Shown here: positions 1-8,321 of the stretch, one piece after another
Layout: every line of letters begins with the position of its first letter
Position numbering within the stretch: the stretch's first letter is position 1
NCBI GenBank assembly: GCA_944377745.1
Contig: CALWFV010000013.1
Coordinates: 1-64,000, forward strand
DNA: 64,000 nucleotides
Source: an uncultured Mediterraneibacter sp.
GTDB lineage: Bacteria; Bacillota; Clostridia; Lachnospirales; Lachnospiraceae
Reading direction: 5' to 3'
Notes under the pieces: model-generated
The model's database searches: none
Told to the model about the DNA's origin: nothing
The model's input: only the letters and a program-made list of their open reading frames with translations
Translations under genes and position numbers: made by a program

Positions 1-701
1 GCGGCGCTTGTTTCCGCCGCTTTCACGCCAACCGGAATGACAGTCTGGTAAACCTTAACCATTCTCCCGTAATTCTGCCGGATACTCTCTGCAGTCACAC
101 GGGCCAGATTGGTCCGCATATCCGCAAGCGTTAAAAGTACACCGTCCACCTTCAACGCCGGATTAATCTGTCTTTGTACCTTGCCGATTGTTTTCATGAG
201 CTGTGTCATTCCCTTTGCTGGAAGATACTGGGCCTGCACCGGAACAATTACACTGTCGGACGCTGCCAGTGCATTGATCGTCAGCATACCCAAACTTGGC
301 ATACAGTCGATTAACACATAGTCATATCCGCTTTTTACTTCATTCAGGTAATTTTTCAGCGTCAGTTCCCGGCTCATGGCATTGACAAGCATAACTTCCA
401 GTCCTGCCAATTCAATATTGGACGGGATCAGATCGACGCCTTCCTCATGGTGTAAAATCCCGGCGTGGCTATCCATTTCCCGGTCAGCCACAATCCCCTC
501 TAACTGTGTGGCAAGTGTTACAGAAAGGTTATCCTGCTCCGGCCATCCCAGTGAGGTTGTCAGATCGCCCTGTGGATCAGCGTCCACCAGAAGAATCTTT
601 TTCCCTTCTCTGGCAAGCCCGATCCCTAGGTTGACGGTGGTAGTGGTTTTCCCGGTTCCGCCTTTCTGGTTGGCAATCGCAATTACTTTGCAACTCGCCA
701 T
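1..701 (-). CDS. parA: ParA/Soj-type partition ATPase (3' end cut by window edge)
   Basis: This is a deviant Walker ATPase of the ParA/MinD family, which segregates plasmids or chromosomes by binding DNA with ATP and being stimulated by ParB. The N-terminus shows the deviant Walker A motif KGGTGKTTT (residues about 13-21), followed by the Walker B-like LLVDADPQG and the later YVLIDCMPSLG segment. The start ATG at 701 is preceded by AGGAGGGAACC. The frame stays open for 233 codons and leaves the window, so the C-terminus is missing. The family members it most resembles are those on conjugative elements of Firmicutes rather than chromosomal Soj. Together with the neighbouring accessory genes this suggests an integrated mobile element. 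ParB would be expected to the left, outside the window. Confidence 0.9.
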   Translation of the reverse strand, partial: MASCKVIAIANQKGGTGKTTTTVNLGIGLAREGKKILLVDADPQGDLTTSLGWPEQDNLSVTLATQLEGIVADREMDSHAGILHHEEGVDLIPSNIELAGLEVMLVNAMSRELTLKNYLNEVKSGYDYVLIDCMPSLGMLTINALAASDSVIVPVQAQYLPAKGMTQLMKTIGKVQRQINPALKVDGVLLTLADMRTNLARVTAESIRQNYGRMVKVYQTVIPVGVKAAETSA

Positions 702-729
702 AATGGTTCCCTCCTTTCTCAAAAATTTA

Positions 730-762
730 ATAGCCATCTTCCTGTGTGAGGAAATGGCTATG
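730..762 (-). other. Leader hairpin before parA
   Basis: A near-perfect inverted repeat (ATAGCCAT with TTCC inside, matched by GGAA and ATGGCTAT) lies between the upstream terminator and the parA ribosome binding site. It has no T-run of its own. It could be an mRNA-stabilising or regulatory leader structure. No known family is recognised. Confidence 0.45.
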
Positions 763-778
763 TACAAAAATGGGCATG

Positions 779-819
779 AAAAAAGCCGGATGATTTTCGT
801 AAATTGAAAACCTTCCGGC
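779..819 (-). terminator. Rho-independent terminator after the FRG-domain gene
   Basis: Read on the minus strand, AGCCGGA pairs with TCCGGCT, and an inner stem GGTTTTC pairs with GAAAATC. A run of six T follows. It lies 80 bases downstream of the FRG gene stop and separates that gene from parA. Confidence 0.85.
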
Positions 820-899
820 TATGTATTTTCTGTATTCACTTATTATAGTATTACTATGAGAAAGATTAATTTGATTATGATTTATCGAATTAATCCCTG

Positions 900-1763
900 C
901 TAATCTGTCAAAATTTGAATTGATCCAAATTGGTTAACTATACCTGCATTCTCCTCTTCTGGATAGTTTTTTAATAATATTTTATATCCAGAGTCAAAAT
1001 ACGCCGCAGGGAATAAACTGCTTAAAGATAAAAATTCATTTGATCCCAACCATTTAAAACCAACACTCGTTGGTATTTTTGCTATTCCAACAATTAAATC
1101 ACTATAGTCACCGGGAAATTCTTCATTTTTTCTTATCATATATGCATGTTGCGCATGTGGTCTCAAAAAATAAGACGGTGTTGCCTTTCGGAGATCAACC
1201 AAAGTTGTATCCGTCCCTTTATAAACCCCAAATTGCGTTGTTTCCTCTCTTGCATCAGAAACCATAAGAATAATATAAGCATACTCCTCTTTTGAGTCAT
1301 AGTAATATACATACTCGTGCGTATTAATTGACACAGCTTTAGCTTGATGTAATGCAAACCACAAAGCCACCCATACATTATCTACCAAGTCAATGTATGG
1401 TGTTCGTACACCATAATGTTGAATTAAAGGTTCAAAAACAGCTCTATTATATTGTCTAAAAATCCTTTTCCCTTTAATTGCTGCATTAATTCGTGCATTA
1501 TATTTCCATGTTATACTATCAAGCCTAGTCTTTCCACGATAGAGAGAAGGAATCATTGAACCATTATATAAAGAAGTTTGACCTCTAAAATATACATTTC
1601 CTATTTTGTTGTTTTTATATTTTCCAAATCCGATAAATTGTGTTAAGTCATGTACTGTTTCAATTAAATAGACATTTATGTTACTTCCACATGCCAACTT
1701 AACTGTTTCTACAGCAATATTTGAAGGTGTTTTCTTTTCAAAATTATCAATAATGTAATACAT
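900..1763 (-). CDS. FRG-domain protein
   Basis: The 287-residue protein has the features of the FRG domain, named for its conserved Phe-Arg-Gly. The segment VYFRGQTSLYNGSMIPSLYR is at about residues 57-76, and a later block resembles the family's QHYG...T...D...NPWVALWFA pattern (LIQHYGVRTPYIDLVDN, about residues 113-129, then VALWFALH). The biochemical role of FRG proteins is not established. They are often found in mobile and defence-associated regions. The start ATG at 1763 has AAGGAG eight bases upstream. The gene is clearly more AT-rich than the core genes to its right, which suggests recent acquisition. A hairpin at 1779-1807 (GAATCCTC paired with GAGGATTC) lies just upstream. It sits with parA and a small unknown gene at what looks like the end of a mobile element. 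Confidence 0.75.
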   Translation of the reverse strand: MYYIIDNFEKKTPSNIAVETVKLACGSNINVYLIETVHDLTQFIGFGKYKNNKIGNVYFRGQTSLYNGSMIPSLYRGKTRLDSITWKYNARINAAIKGKRIFRQYNRAVFEPLIQHYGVRTPYIDLVDNVWVALWFALHQAKAVSINTHEYVYYYDSKEEYAYIILMVSDAREETTQFGVYKGTDTTLVDLRKATPSYFLRPHAQHAYMIRKNEEFPGDYSDLIVGIAKIPTSVGFKWLGSNEFLSLSSLFPAAYFDSGYKILLKNYPEEENAGIVNQFGSIQILTD

Positions 1764-1984
1764 TTTTCTCCTTGTAAAGAATCCTCCTTAAGGAACAATG
1801 AGGATTCCTGTAAACACTATATTAAATGACAAAATATTCTAATCTCTGTCACTAATAATTATAGGTTATCTTTTTTCATCAAGCAATACTTTAATAATTA
1901 TGGAACAAGTTCTCATTAAAACTTTTAGATAAACACGTTATCTCAGCATTTAAAAGTGATGTGCCTATGTAATATTCCCGCCTA

Positions 1985-2338
1985 TTAAACGGGAATTTCC
2001 TCCTCTTCTGTTTCTAATCTTCTATCCTCAATCACATCATAAAAATCAAAAATAAATTCCGACATGAAAGATTCCTGCAGTTCTTCCGATTTTTCCAACT
2101 GTGCGATCTCCTGCGGATATTCCATACCGGCAATTCCAAACAATCCTCTTATCATATGGAACGCCTCGCTGATTCTGCTTGTATCCACCAATGCAGTTAT
2201 GGAGAAATAAATATCTTCTATATCCTCAATCCTCTGGCTGTTGGAAAACAGTTTGTCGATCAGGGGCAATGTATAGGCCCCGGAGATCAGATTTACAGTG
2301 CTTTTTACATCTTTGATCTTGTTGTCATCATTCTTCAT
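1985..2338 (-). CDS. Small acidic protein of unknown function
   Basis: This 117-residue protein is not recognised. It begins MKNDDNK and ends in a strongly acidic tail (ETEEEEIPV). There is no signal peptide, and no clear membrane segment. The middle appears helical and hydrophobic (residues about 15-80). The ATG at 2338 is chosen over the in-frame ATG at 2344 because AGAGG lies eight bases upstream of 2338 but only two bases from 2344. The stop codon falls inside a small inverted repeat (ATTCCCG...CGGGAAT). It belongs with the FRG and ParA genes in the accessory segment, and no function can be assigned. Confidence 0.6.
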   Translation of the reverse strand: MKNDDNKIKDVKSTVNLISGAYTLPLIDKLFSNSQRIEDIEDIYFSITALVDTSRISEAFHMIRGLFGIAGMEYPQEIAQLEKSEELQESFMSEFIFDFYDVIEDRRLETEEEEIPV

Positions 2339-2390
2339 TGACATTTCCTCTCTTTCTTTAAATCTGACAAAAGCCATATATTTATAGAAC

Positions 2391-2438
2391 GCAAAAAAGC
2401 CGCCTGCTCTCTACTATAAAGAACAAACGGCCTTTTGC
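2391..2438 (-). other. Terminator-like hairpin upstream of the small acidic gene
   Basis: On the minus strand GCAAAAGGCCG pairs imperfectly with CGGCTTTTTTGC around a 25-base loop, and CGGC is followed by six T. It could end a transcript coming from the right or act in the leader of the 1985-2338 gene. The long loop makes the assignment uncertain. Confidence 0.35.
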
Positions 2439-2507
2439 ATAATCTATCCATATTCACTTATTCATAAACAGAGTTTGCCTGTTTCTTCTGCTGATAACTT
2501 ATGATAA

Positions 2508-2678
2508 TTTGGGGGAAGATACACTCACTCATGTTCAAATTTGGGGGATAACGTTATCCCCCAAAAAGAAACGATACGCAAACTTCTCCTGTTCATTTCA
2601 GAAGAAAGAGGCGAAGTTTCACATGGCATTTGGGGGATAGTCTTCCCCCAACTCTTCCCCCAAAAATCCCCCAAATTT
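2508..2678. repeat. Cluster of G5/C5 iteron-like motifs, including a perfect 26-bp palindrome
   Basis: The motif TTGGGGGA, with A or T before RA, occurs seven times on both strands. One copy starts at 2509. Two form a perfect palindrome at 2540-2565, in which each half reads TTTGGGGGATAAC. A fourth starts at 2630. Three copies on the other strand begin near 2641, 2653 and 2665, giving a 12-base period. No convincing gene overlaps the cluster. It lies between accessory genes and the tsf terminator, the position expected for the end of an integrative element. Possible roles are integrase arm-type sites, partition sites for the adjacent ParA system, or replication iterons. The sequence does not decide between them. 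Confidence 0.7.
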
Positions 2679-2730
2679 ATCAGTAAAATACGGTAATTTA
2701 CGATACTTTGCGGATTTTCTCCAGAATCAC

Positions 2731-2774
2731 AAAAAGCCCTTGAAAACGCCCGTTTTACGGGATTTTCAAGGGCC
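2731..2774 (-). terminator. Terminator of the rpsB-tsf operon
   Basis: On the minus strand GCCCTTGAAAA pairs with TTTTCAAGGGC, with an inner CCCG/CGGG stem, and TTTTT follows. It lies 33 bases after the tsf stop codon and is a textbook intrinsic terminator. It also marks the boundary between core and accessory DNA in this window. Confidence 0.9.
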
Positions 2775-2806
2775 TTCAGCACCTTTTTAAGCTGTGGGAT
2801 TAAATC

Positions 2807-3733
2807 CTAGTTTCCAGCCATCTGTTTTGCGACTTCCTCAGCAAAGTTCTCCTGTTTCTTCTCGATTCCTTCGCCAGTCTCAAAGCGGACAAACTTTGTA
2901 ACTTTCATATTCGCACTGTTCTCTTTTGCGACCTTGTCAACGTATTTTGCAACCGTAAGGTCGCCATCCTGAACGTATACCTGATCGAGCAGACAGATCT
3001 CTTTCATCTCTTTGTTGAGACGTCCGATGATCATCTTCTCGATGATATTGTCCGGCTTCTCCGGGTTCTCTTTCTTCGCCTGAGCGAGAAGGATCTCTTT
3101 CTCGTGATCCATGAAATCCTGGGAAACTTCGTCGCGGGATACATACTTCGGGGACATAGCTGCAACCTGCATAGCCACGTTCTTCAGGCATGCCTTGATC
3201 TCGTCATTTACAACATCTGTATCGGCAACTACAAGGACACCGATACGTCCGCCGCCGTGGATGTAGGATACAACACATCCGTTCTCAGCATTCACTCTCT
3301 CAAATCTTCTGATGTTCAGATTCTCTCCGATAACAGCGATCTTCTCAACAAGAGCATCCTTTACTGTTTTGGACGGATCAGCTGCCCATGCGGCTGCCAT
3401 GAATGTGTCCATATCAGCCGGATCTGTGTCAGCCACCTGATTTGCAACAGTATCAACAAATCCCTGGAACTCATCGTTCTTTGCAACGAAGTCTGTCTCG
3501 GAGTTGACCTCAACGATCGCTGCGATCTTATCATCTTTCACGACAGTCTTAACAATACCCTCTGCTGCGATCCTTCCGGCTTTCTTTTCAGCCTTAGCCT
3601 GTCCGTTCTTTCTCAGGAACTCAACAGCGGCATCCATATCGCCGTTTGTCTCAGTAAGAGCTTTCTTGCAGTCCATCATTCCTGCGCCTGTCATCTCTCT
3701 TAATTCTTTTACCATTCCTGCTGTGATTGCCAT
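2807..3733 (-). CDS. tsf: Elongation factor Ts
   Basis: EF-Ts is the guanine nucleotide exchange factor for EF-Tu. The 308-residue product has the typical N-terminal UBA-like segment (VKELREMTGAGMMDCKKAL) and the TDFVAKN motif that contacts EF-Tu. The length is normal for the long bacterial form. The ATG at 3733 is chosen because GGAGG lies eight bases upstream; a longer in-frame start five codons earlier has no better signal. It follows rpsB by 28 bases, is transcribed with it, and ends before the strong terminator at 2731-2774. Confidence 0.97.
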   Translation of the reverse strand: MAITAGMVKELREMTGAGMMDCKKALTETNGDMDAAVEFLRKNGQAKAEKKAGRIAAEGIVKTVVKDDKIAAIVEVNSETDFVAKNDEFQGFVDTVANQVADTDPADMDTFMAAAWAADPSKTVKDALVEKIAVIGENLNIRRFERVNAENGCVVSYIHGGGRIGVLVVADTDVVNDEIKACLKNVAMQVAAMSPKYVSRDEVSQDFMDHEKEILLAQAKKENPEKPDNIIEKMIIGRLNKEMKEICLLDQVYVQDGDLTVAKYVDKVAKENSANMKVTKFVRFETGEGIEKKQENFAEEVAKQMAGN

Positions 3734-3761
3734 GATAAATTCCTCCATTAAATAAAAGTGA

Positions 3762-4520
3762 TTACTCTTCTACAGCCTCTTCAGCTTCCTCTGCTGCTTC
3801 CACAGCTTCCTCATCGTAATACTCTTCCTCGCCGGTTGCTCCCTGGTTTGCTTCGATAACAGCGTCTGCCATCTTTGAAACGATAAGTTTCACGGCTCTG
3901 ATGGCGTCATCGTTACCCGGGATCACGTAATCCAGTTCTTCAGGATCACAGTTTGTATCACAGATACCGATCAGTGTGATGCCAAGTGTATGAGCTTCCT
4001 GAACACAGATTCTCTCCTTCTTCGGATCAACAACGAAGATCGCATCCGGCAGTCTCTTCATTTCTTTGATTCCGCCAAGGTTCTTCTCAAGTTTTGCCCA
4101 CTCTTTCTTCAGAGCGATAACCTCTTTCTTCGGAAGAACATCAAATGTTCCATCCTCTGACATAGCCTCGATCTCTTTGAGACGTTTCACACGGCTCTGG
4201 ATCGTCTTGAAGTTTGTGAGCATTCCGCCCAGCCATCTCTCATTTACATAGAACATTCCACAGCGCTCAGCCTCAGCCTTGATCGCATCCTGAGCCTGTT
4301 TCTTTGTTCCTACAAACAGGATCGTACCGCCCTCTGCAGCTATATCGGAAACGGCTTTGTATGCATCGTCAACCATTCCTACAGATTTCTGCAGGTCGAT
4401 GATATAAATGCCGTTTCTCTCTGTGTAGATGTACGGAGCCATTTTCGGGTTCCATCTTCTTGTCTGATGTCCGAAGTGAACACCTGCTTCAAGTAACTGC
4501 TTCATTGAAATAACACTCAT
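3762..4520 (-). CDS. rpsB: 30S ribosomal protein S2
   Basis: Ribosomal protein S2 of the small subunit is 252 residues here. The family signature near the start ([19 protein letters not shown]) and the [12 protein letters not shown] segment are clear. The C-terminus is an acidic Glu/Ala-rich tail, as in many Clostridia. The start ATG at 4520 has GGAGG eight bases upstream, whereas the first in-frame ATG five codons earlier overlaps that ribosome binding site. The rpsB-tsf pairing is the universal bacterial arrangement. The roughly 115-base leader is described with its promoter. Confidence 0.97.
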   Translation of the reverse strand: MSVISMKQLLEAGVHFGHQTRRWNPKMAPYIYTERNGIYIIDLQKSVGMVDDAYKAVSDIAAEGGTILFVGTKKQAQDAIKAEAERCGMFYVNERWLGGMLTNFKTIQSRVKRLKEIEAMSEDGTFDVLPKKEVIALKKEWAKLEKNLGGIKEMKRLPDAIFVVDPKKERICVQEAHTLGITLIGICDTNCDPEELDYVIPGNDDAIRAVKLIVSKMADAVIEANQGATGEEEYYDEEAVEAAEEAEEAVEE

Positions 4521-4641
4521 GTTTCTTTCCTCCATTTGGTTTTTTTCTTCCGTGTGCTTTCTTTTCTTGAGAGACCGTCCGTTTCACACGGCTTAGGCAC
4601 CTTCTCAGGAATCCACACACGTGTTTTTTTGCAACGTTTGT

Positions 4642-4670
4642 AGTATATCATAGAAATATGGGCTTTGCAA
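4642..4670 (-). promoter_or_regulatory. Sigma-A promoter of rpsB-tsf
   Basis: TTGCAA at 4665-4670 and TATACT at 4642-4647 (minus-strand reading) are separated by exactly 17 bases. Transcription would start near 4635 and leave a leader of about 115 bases. The leader contains CCGTGTG and a CCGT/ACGG complementary segment and could carry autoregulation by S2. No described leader family was recognised with certainty. Confidence 0.8.
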
Positions 4671-4722
4671 CAATTTTTCTCGTGAGCAGAATCCATATTT
4701 GAGATCCAATCGCATGTTTTTC

Positions 4723-4752
4723 TTGTAAGCCGGATACCTGATATGATATTCT
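4723..4752 (+). promoter_or_regulatory. Probable promoter of the VOC-family gene
   Basis: TTGTAA and TATTCT are separated by 18 bases on the plus strand. The roughly 95-base leader ends in a hairpin at 4792-4832 (CGGCAGT with ACTGCCG) just before the ribosome binding site of the gene at 4855. Confidence 0.45.
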
Positions 4753-4854
4753 GACATTACAGGAATCTCCCTGTATAAACCCAAATAACCTGCGGCAGTC
4801 CGGTTCGTATCATTCCCGGTAACGGAACTGCCGACACAGACACGGAGGTAAATC

Positions 4855-5226
4855 ATGAAATTTACATTTGCACACAACAATCTGAACGTATACGACCTTG
4901 AAAAATCCCTCTCCTTCTATAAAGAAGCACTGGGACTTACCGTCTCTCGCACAAAAGACGCGGATGACGGGAGCTTCAAACTTGTGTATCTGGGTGACGG
5001 AGTGACTCCTCATCTGCTGGAGCTCACCTGGCTGAGAGACTGGGATCGCCCGTACAACCTGGGAGATAACGAGATCCACCTTGCCTTCACTGTAGACGAT
5101 TTTGACGCTGCGTTCAAAAAACACAAAGAAATGGGATGCGTTTGTTTTGAAAACCCTGCAATGGGGATCTATTTCATTGAAGATCCGGACGGATACTGGC
5201 TTGAGATCGTACCATCGTCCAGATAA
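4855..5226 (+). CDS. VOC-family (glyoxalase-like) metalloenzyme
   Basis: This 123-residue protein belongs to the vicinal oxygen chelate fold, which includes lactoylglutathione lyase (glyoxalase I) and fosfomycin-resistance enzymes. Two beta-alpha-beta-beta-beta modules are visible. Candidate metal ligands are His7 (FAHNNL), the Glu in HLLELTW, the His in NEIHLAFTVDDF, and the Glu in YWLEIVP near the C-terminus. That pattern fits GloA-like enzymes and suggests methylglyoxal detoxification, but the substrate is not certain. GGAGG lies seven bases before the ATG. It is a single-gene unit, with a promoter at 4723 and a terminator at 5290. Confidence 0.82.
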   Translation: MKFTFAHNNLNVYDLEKSLSFYKEALGLTVSRTKDADDGSFKLVYLGDGVTPHLLELTWLRDWDRPYNLGDNEIHLAFTVDDFDAAFKKHKEMGCVCFENPAMGIYFIEDPDGYWLEIVPSSR

Positions 5227-5289
5227 AACGTATTCATACAGGAAAACTTACTTTCAAGCCCACGGAAACCGAAAAATACGGCATTTTAA

Positions 5290-5324
5290 GAGCCTCTGCA
5301 TCAGATGCAGAGGCTCATTTTTTA
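5290..5324 (+). terminator. Terminator between the convergent VOC and NlpC/P60 genes
   Basis: GAGCCTCTGCATC pairs with GATGCAGAGGCTC with almost no loop, followed by ATTTTTTA on the plus strand. It terminates the VOC gene and may also stop the NlpC/P60 transcript arriving from the other side, although the T-run on that strand is weak. Confidence 0.85.
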
Positions 5325-5348
5325 TGATATTATATGTTATTCTATTTC

Positions 5349-6494
5349 TCAAGCACGGACATAAACCATTCCGCTCTGAACCGGTCCGACGATAACCCCC
5401 ACACCTTCTGTCGCCGCATGGATCATCTGGCCGTTTCCTATGTAAATACCACAGTGTCCGACTCCCGCGCAGACATCACCCGGCTGGGGATCGCTCACCC
5501 TTGACCATCCAAGGAATGTGGAACTTGTACCGATACGGGAATAGGATCCTGTCAGGCAGTAGCTCACAAGGCCGGAGCAGTCAAACGCTCCCGGGCTGCA
5601 TGCGCCCCATACATACTCAGCTCCCAGACAGCTGTATGCACGATCAACAATCGCATTTCCGGTGCTCGCGCTGTAGGCCGGTTCAGAACTGCTGCTTTCA
5701 CCGCCTCCATTATCACTTTCACTGGAGGGTTCTGTATATGCAGCTTCCTCTTCGACTGTCGCGGATTCACTGCTTCCGCCACCTCCACTATTACCACCGC
5801 TATTATTGCTTGCTTCAGCTGCCGCTCTTTCTTCTGCCGCTTTCCTCTTCGCTTCTTCCTCAGCTTTCTTTCTTGCCGCTTCCTCAGCTGCCTTCCTTGC
5901 CGCCTCCTGGATCATGTCATCAAGACTGCTGATCTCTTCGCTCTTTTCGCTGATAGTTGTGTTCAGTTCACTCTGCTGCGCCTCGAACTCAACCTGAGTC
6001 GCCTCCAGGTTGTCCTGTTTTTCCTCAAGAGAAGTCTTCAGTTCTTTTACCTTCTCTGTGGTAGCGATATATTCATCAAGTTTCTCTCTGTCATATTCAT
6101 GAACCTGCTGAGAATATTCCGCCTGAGAAAGGATGCTGCTCATATCTCCGGAAGTGAGCACTTTTTCCATTGTGGCCGTCCCCGTGCCCTCTTCATACAT
6201 ATATTTGATACGGAGCTTCATTGCCTCATACTGCTTTTCCTGATCTTCCTCAGCGGCTTTCAGATCTTCCTCCGTCTGTGCGATCTCCTCACCGGTCTCA
6301 ATCAGTTCATTTTCCAGATCAGACATCTTGTTCATCAGAGTATTCAGCTGTGACTGAAGACTGTTCATCTCGCTCTGTGCCTGTGCCTTCTGATCTTTCA
6401 GATCATCTACCTCATCCGCAAAAACAGGAGTTACGGTAAGGGAACAGGTGAGCATGGTTGCAAGAAACGCACTTCCGACTTTTTTTAACTTCAT
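5349..6494 (-). CDS. Secreted coiled-coil NlpC/P60 peptidoglycan hydrolase
   Basis: The 381-residue protein should be exported and cut peptidoglycan stem peptides during growth or cell separation. A signal peptide spans residues 1 to about 26 (basic MKLKK, hydrophobic core, cleavage near VFA-DE). Long coiled-coils rich in Glu, Gln and Lys follow to about residue 230, then an Ala/Lys/Glu segment and a Ser/Gly-rich linker. The C-terminal NlpC/P60 domain has Cys306 (FDCSGLV), His347 (GHCG) and His359 (MIHAA) as the likely catalytic residues. The layout matches PcsB- and SagA-like hydrolases. ATG 6494 is chosen because the signal peptide begins there and GGTGA precedes it; the upstream in-frame extension is not protein-like. 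Confidence 0.92.
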   Translation of the reverse strand: MKLKKVGSAFLATMLTCSLTVTPVFADEVDDLKDQKAQAQSEMNSLQSQLNTLMNKMSDLENELIETGEEIAQTEEDLKAAEEDQEKQYEAMKLRIKYMYEEGTGTATMEKVLTSGDMSSILSQAEYSQQVHEYDREKLDEYIATTEKVKELKTSLEEKQDNLEATQVEFEAQQSELNTTISEKSEEISSLDDMIQEAARKAAEEAARKKAEEEAKRKAAEERAAAEASNNSGGNSGGGGSSESATVEEEAAYTEPSSESDNGGGESSSSEPAYSASTGNAIVDRAYSCLGAEYVWGACSPGAFDCSGLVSYCLTGSYSRIGTSSTFLGWSRVSDPQPGDVCAGVGHCGIYIGNGQMIHAATEGVGVIVGPVQSGMVYVRA

Positions 6495-6636
6495 TTTTTC
6501 ACCAATCCTTATATTATTATTCATGTCCCCACATATATTCTTTATCATACAGCAAAGCTCTGGCTTTTTCAACAAAAAAAGCACAAAAAAACTCTTTTCA
6601 TAAGGACATAACAATACATTTTTATGTTTGTAATAG

Positions 6637-6665
6637 AGTATAATAAATATTCGCGGAAATATCAA
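6637..6665 (-). promoter_or_regulatory. Promoter of the NlpC/P60 hydrolase gene
   Basis: TTGATA and TATACT (minus-strand reading) are 17 bases apart, inside the 315-base gap before gltD. The inferred leader is about 135 bases long and AT-rich, and could hold control elements. None was recognised. Confidence 0.75.
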
Positions 6666-6738
6666 CATATTTTTAACATTTTCGTAACATTCCACAATTT
6701 TCGCCTCTTTAGATTAGGCCTTTCTTTTAATAACATGC

Positions 6739-6783
6739 CAAAAAAACAGGATGCGGAACCATGTTCATGCTCCCGCATCCTGT
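6739..6783 (-). terminator. Terminator of the gltBD operon
   Basis: ACAGGATGCGG pairs with CCGCATCCTGT on the minus strand and is followed by seven T. It lies 27 bases after the gltD stop codon. Confidence 0.9.
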
Positions 6784-6809
6784 TATGATACATTCTGTTC
6801 TTAAATTCT

Positions 6810-8309
6810 CTACTGTATCGACAGATTCGTATAACCCATGAGACTTTCATCGACCTCTTTCGCAGCCTCTCTGCCTTCCCGGATCGCCCAGACTACCAGG
6901 GACTGTCCCCGGTGCATATCGCCTATGACAAAAACATTCTTTACATTCGTTTTATGCATTCCAGGCTCGGTCTTTACATTCGTCCTTTCATTCACCTCTA
7001 CGCCGAAGGCTTTTGTGACATAGCTCTCACTGCCCAGAAATCCTGCCGCGATAAGGACAAGATCCACATCAACAGTGTACTCGCTTCCCGGGATCTCGAC
7101 CATCATCGTCCTTCCGGTCTTCTCGTCCTTTTTGCCCTCCAGCTTCACAAGGACTGCCTTGCACAGCTTTCCTTTCTTGTCCTTTATAAATTCTTTCACC
7201 GTAGTGGTATAGACGCGGGGATCGCTTCCGAACACCGCGATCGCTTCCTGCTGGCCGTAATCCGTCTTGCAGATCCGCGGCCACTCCGGCCATGGATTCA
7301 TCTCTGTCCTGGAATCCGGTGCCTTCGGCATCATTTCAAGCTGCATGACAGACTTCGCGCCATGCCGGATGGAGGTTCCCACACAGTCGTTTCCTGTATC
7401 ACCTCCGCCGATGACGATAACTCGTTTTCCCTTTGCAGAGATGTAGGTTCCGTCCTTGAGTTTCATGTCATTCGCCCACAGTGCTTTCGTCGTGGATTTC
7501 AGGAAATCCACCGCAAAATAGATTCCTTCCGCATCTCTTCCCGGAGCTTTGATGTCTCTCGGATTGGACGCTCCGCAGGCAAGCACAACCCGGTCATACT
7601 CCTTCAGAATCTGCGCCGCCTTCACATCTTTCCCCACGTTACATCCGGTCTTAAACTCAACGCCTTCCTCCTCGAGAATCGCAGCTTTCCGATCAATGAT
7701 CTGCTTCTCCAGTTTCATATTCGGAATTCCGTAACGGAGCAGTCCTCCTACCTTGTCCTCTCTCTCGAAAACAGTCACAGAATGTCCTCTCCTGTTGAGA
7801 AGATCCGCAGCCGCAAGTCCGGACGGTCCGGATCCGATCACAGCGACCTTCTTGCCCGTGCGCACTTTCGGCGGCCTTGCCTTCGCATACCCTTTCTCAT
7901 AGGCATTTTCTATGATGGCGTACTCGTTGCTCTTTGACGCCACCGGATCCTGGTTCAGCCCGCATGTGCATGCATTCTCACAGAGCGCCGGACATACCCT
8001 GGAAGTAAACTCCGGGAAATTGTTGGTCTTCGCCAGGCGGTAATATGCCTCCTCCCAGTTGCCGTTGTAGATCAGATCGTTCCACTCCGGCACCAGGTTG
8101 TGGAGAGGACAGCCGCTGGCCATCCCCATCAGATTCAGTCCCGACTGGCAGAACGGAACTCCGCATGCCATACAGCGTGCTCCCTGAATCTCCTGTTCCT
8201 CTTTCGACAGGGGCGTGTAGAACTCGTTGAAATGCTTGATCCTCTCAAGTGGCTGTTCCGCCGTTTTATTCTGTCTCGCATAATCCATAAATCCTGTTGG
8301 TTTTCCCAC
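6810..8309 (-). CDS. gltD: Glutamate synthase small (beta) subunit
   Basis: This 499-residue subunit takes electrons from NADPH through FAD and two 4Fe-4S clusters to the large subunit, which makes two glutamates from glutamine and 2-oxoglutarate. The N-terminal Cys-rich block is visible (CMACGVPFCQSG, then SGCPLH, and later CPALCENACTCG). So are the FAD-binding GSGPSGLAAADLL motif, the NADPH-binding GGGDTGNDC motif and the C-terminal GDMHRGQSLVVWAI segment. The start is GTG at 8309, with AGGAGG eight bases upstream. It begins 12 bases after gltB and is co-transcribed with it. Confidence 0.96.
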   Translation of the reverse strand: MGKPTGFMDYARQNKTAEQPLERIKHFNEFYTPLSKEEQEIQGARCMACGVPFCQSGLNLMGMASGCPLHNLVPEWNDLIYNGNWEEAYYRLAKTNNFPEFTSRVCPALCENACTCGLNQDPVASKSNEYAIIENAYEKGYAKARPPKVRTGKKVAVIGSGPSGLAAADLLNRRGHSVTVFEREDKVGGLLRYGIPNMKLEKQIIDRKAAILEEEGVEFKTGCNVGKDVKAAQILKEYDRVVLACGASNPRDIKAPGRDAEGIYFAVDFLKSTTKALWANDMKLKDGTYISAKGKRVIVIGGGDTGNDCVGTSIRHGAKSVMQLEMMPKAPDSRTEMNPWPEWPRICKTDYGQQEAIAVFGSDPRVYTTTVKEFIKDKKGKLCKAVLVKLEGKKDEKTGRTMMVEIPGSEYTVDVDLVLIAAGFLGSESYVTKAFGVEVNERTNVKTEPGMHKTNVKNVFVIGDMHRGQSLVVWAIREGREAAKEVDESLMGYTNLSIQ

Positions 8310-8321
8310 TTATCTCGCCTC

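Noticed and set aside
2525-2782. An 85-codon minus-strand open frame between tsf and the accessory genes
   Set aside because: It runs through the tsf terminator and the iteron palindromes, has no ribosome binding site, and its residues only reflect the repeats.
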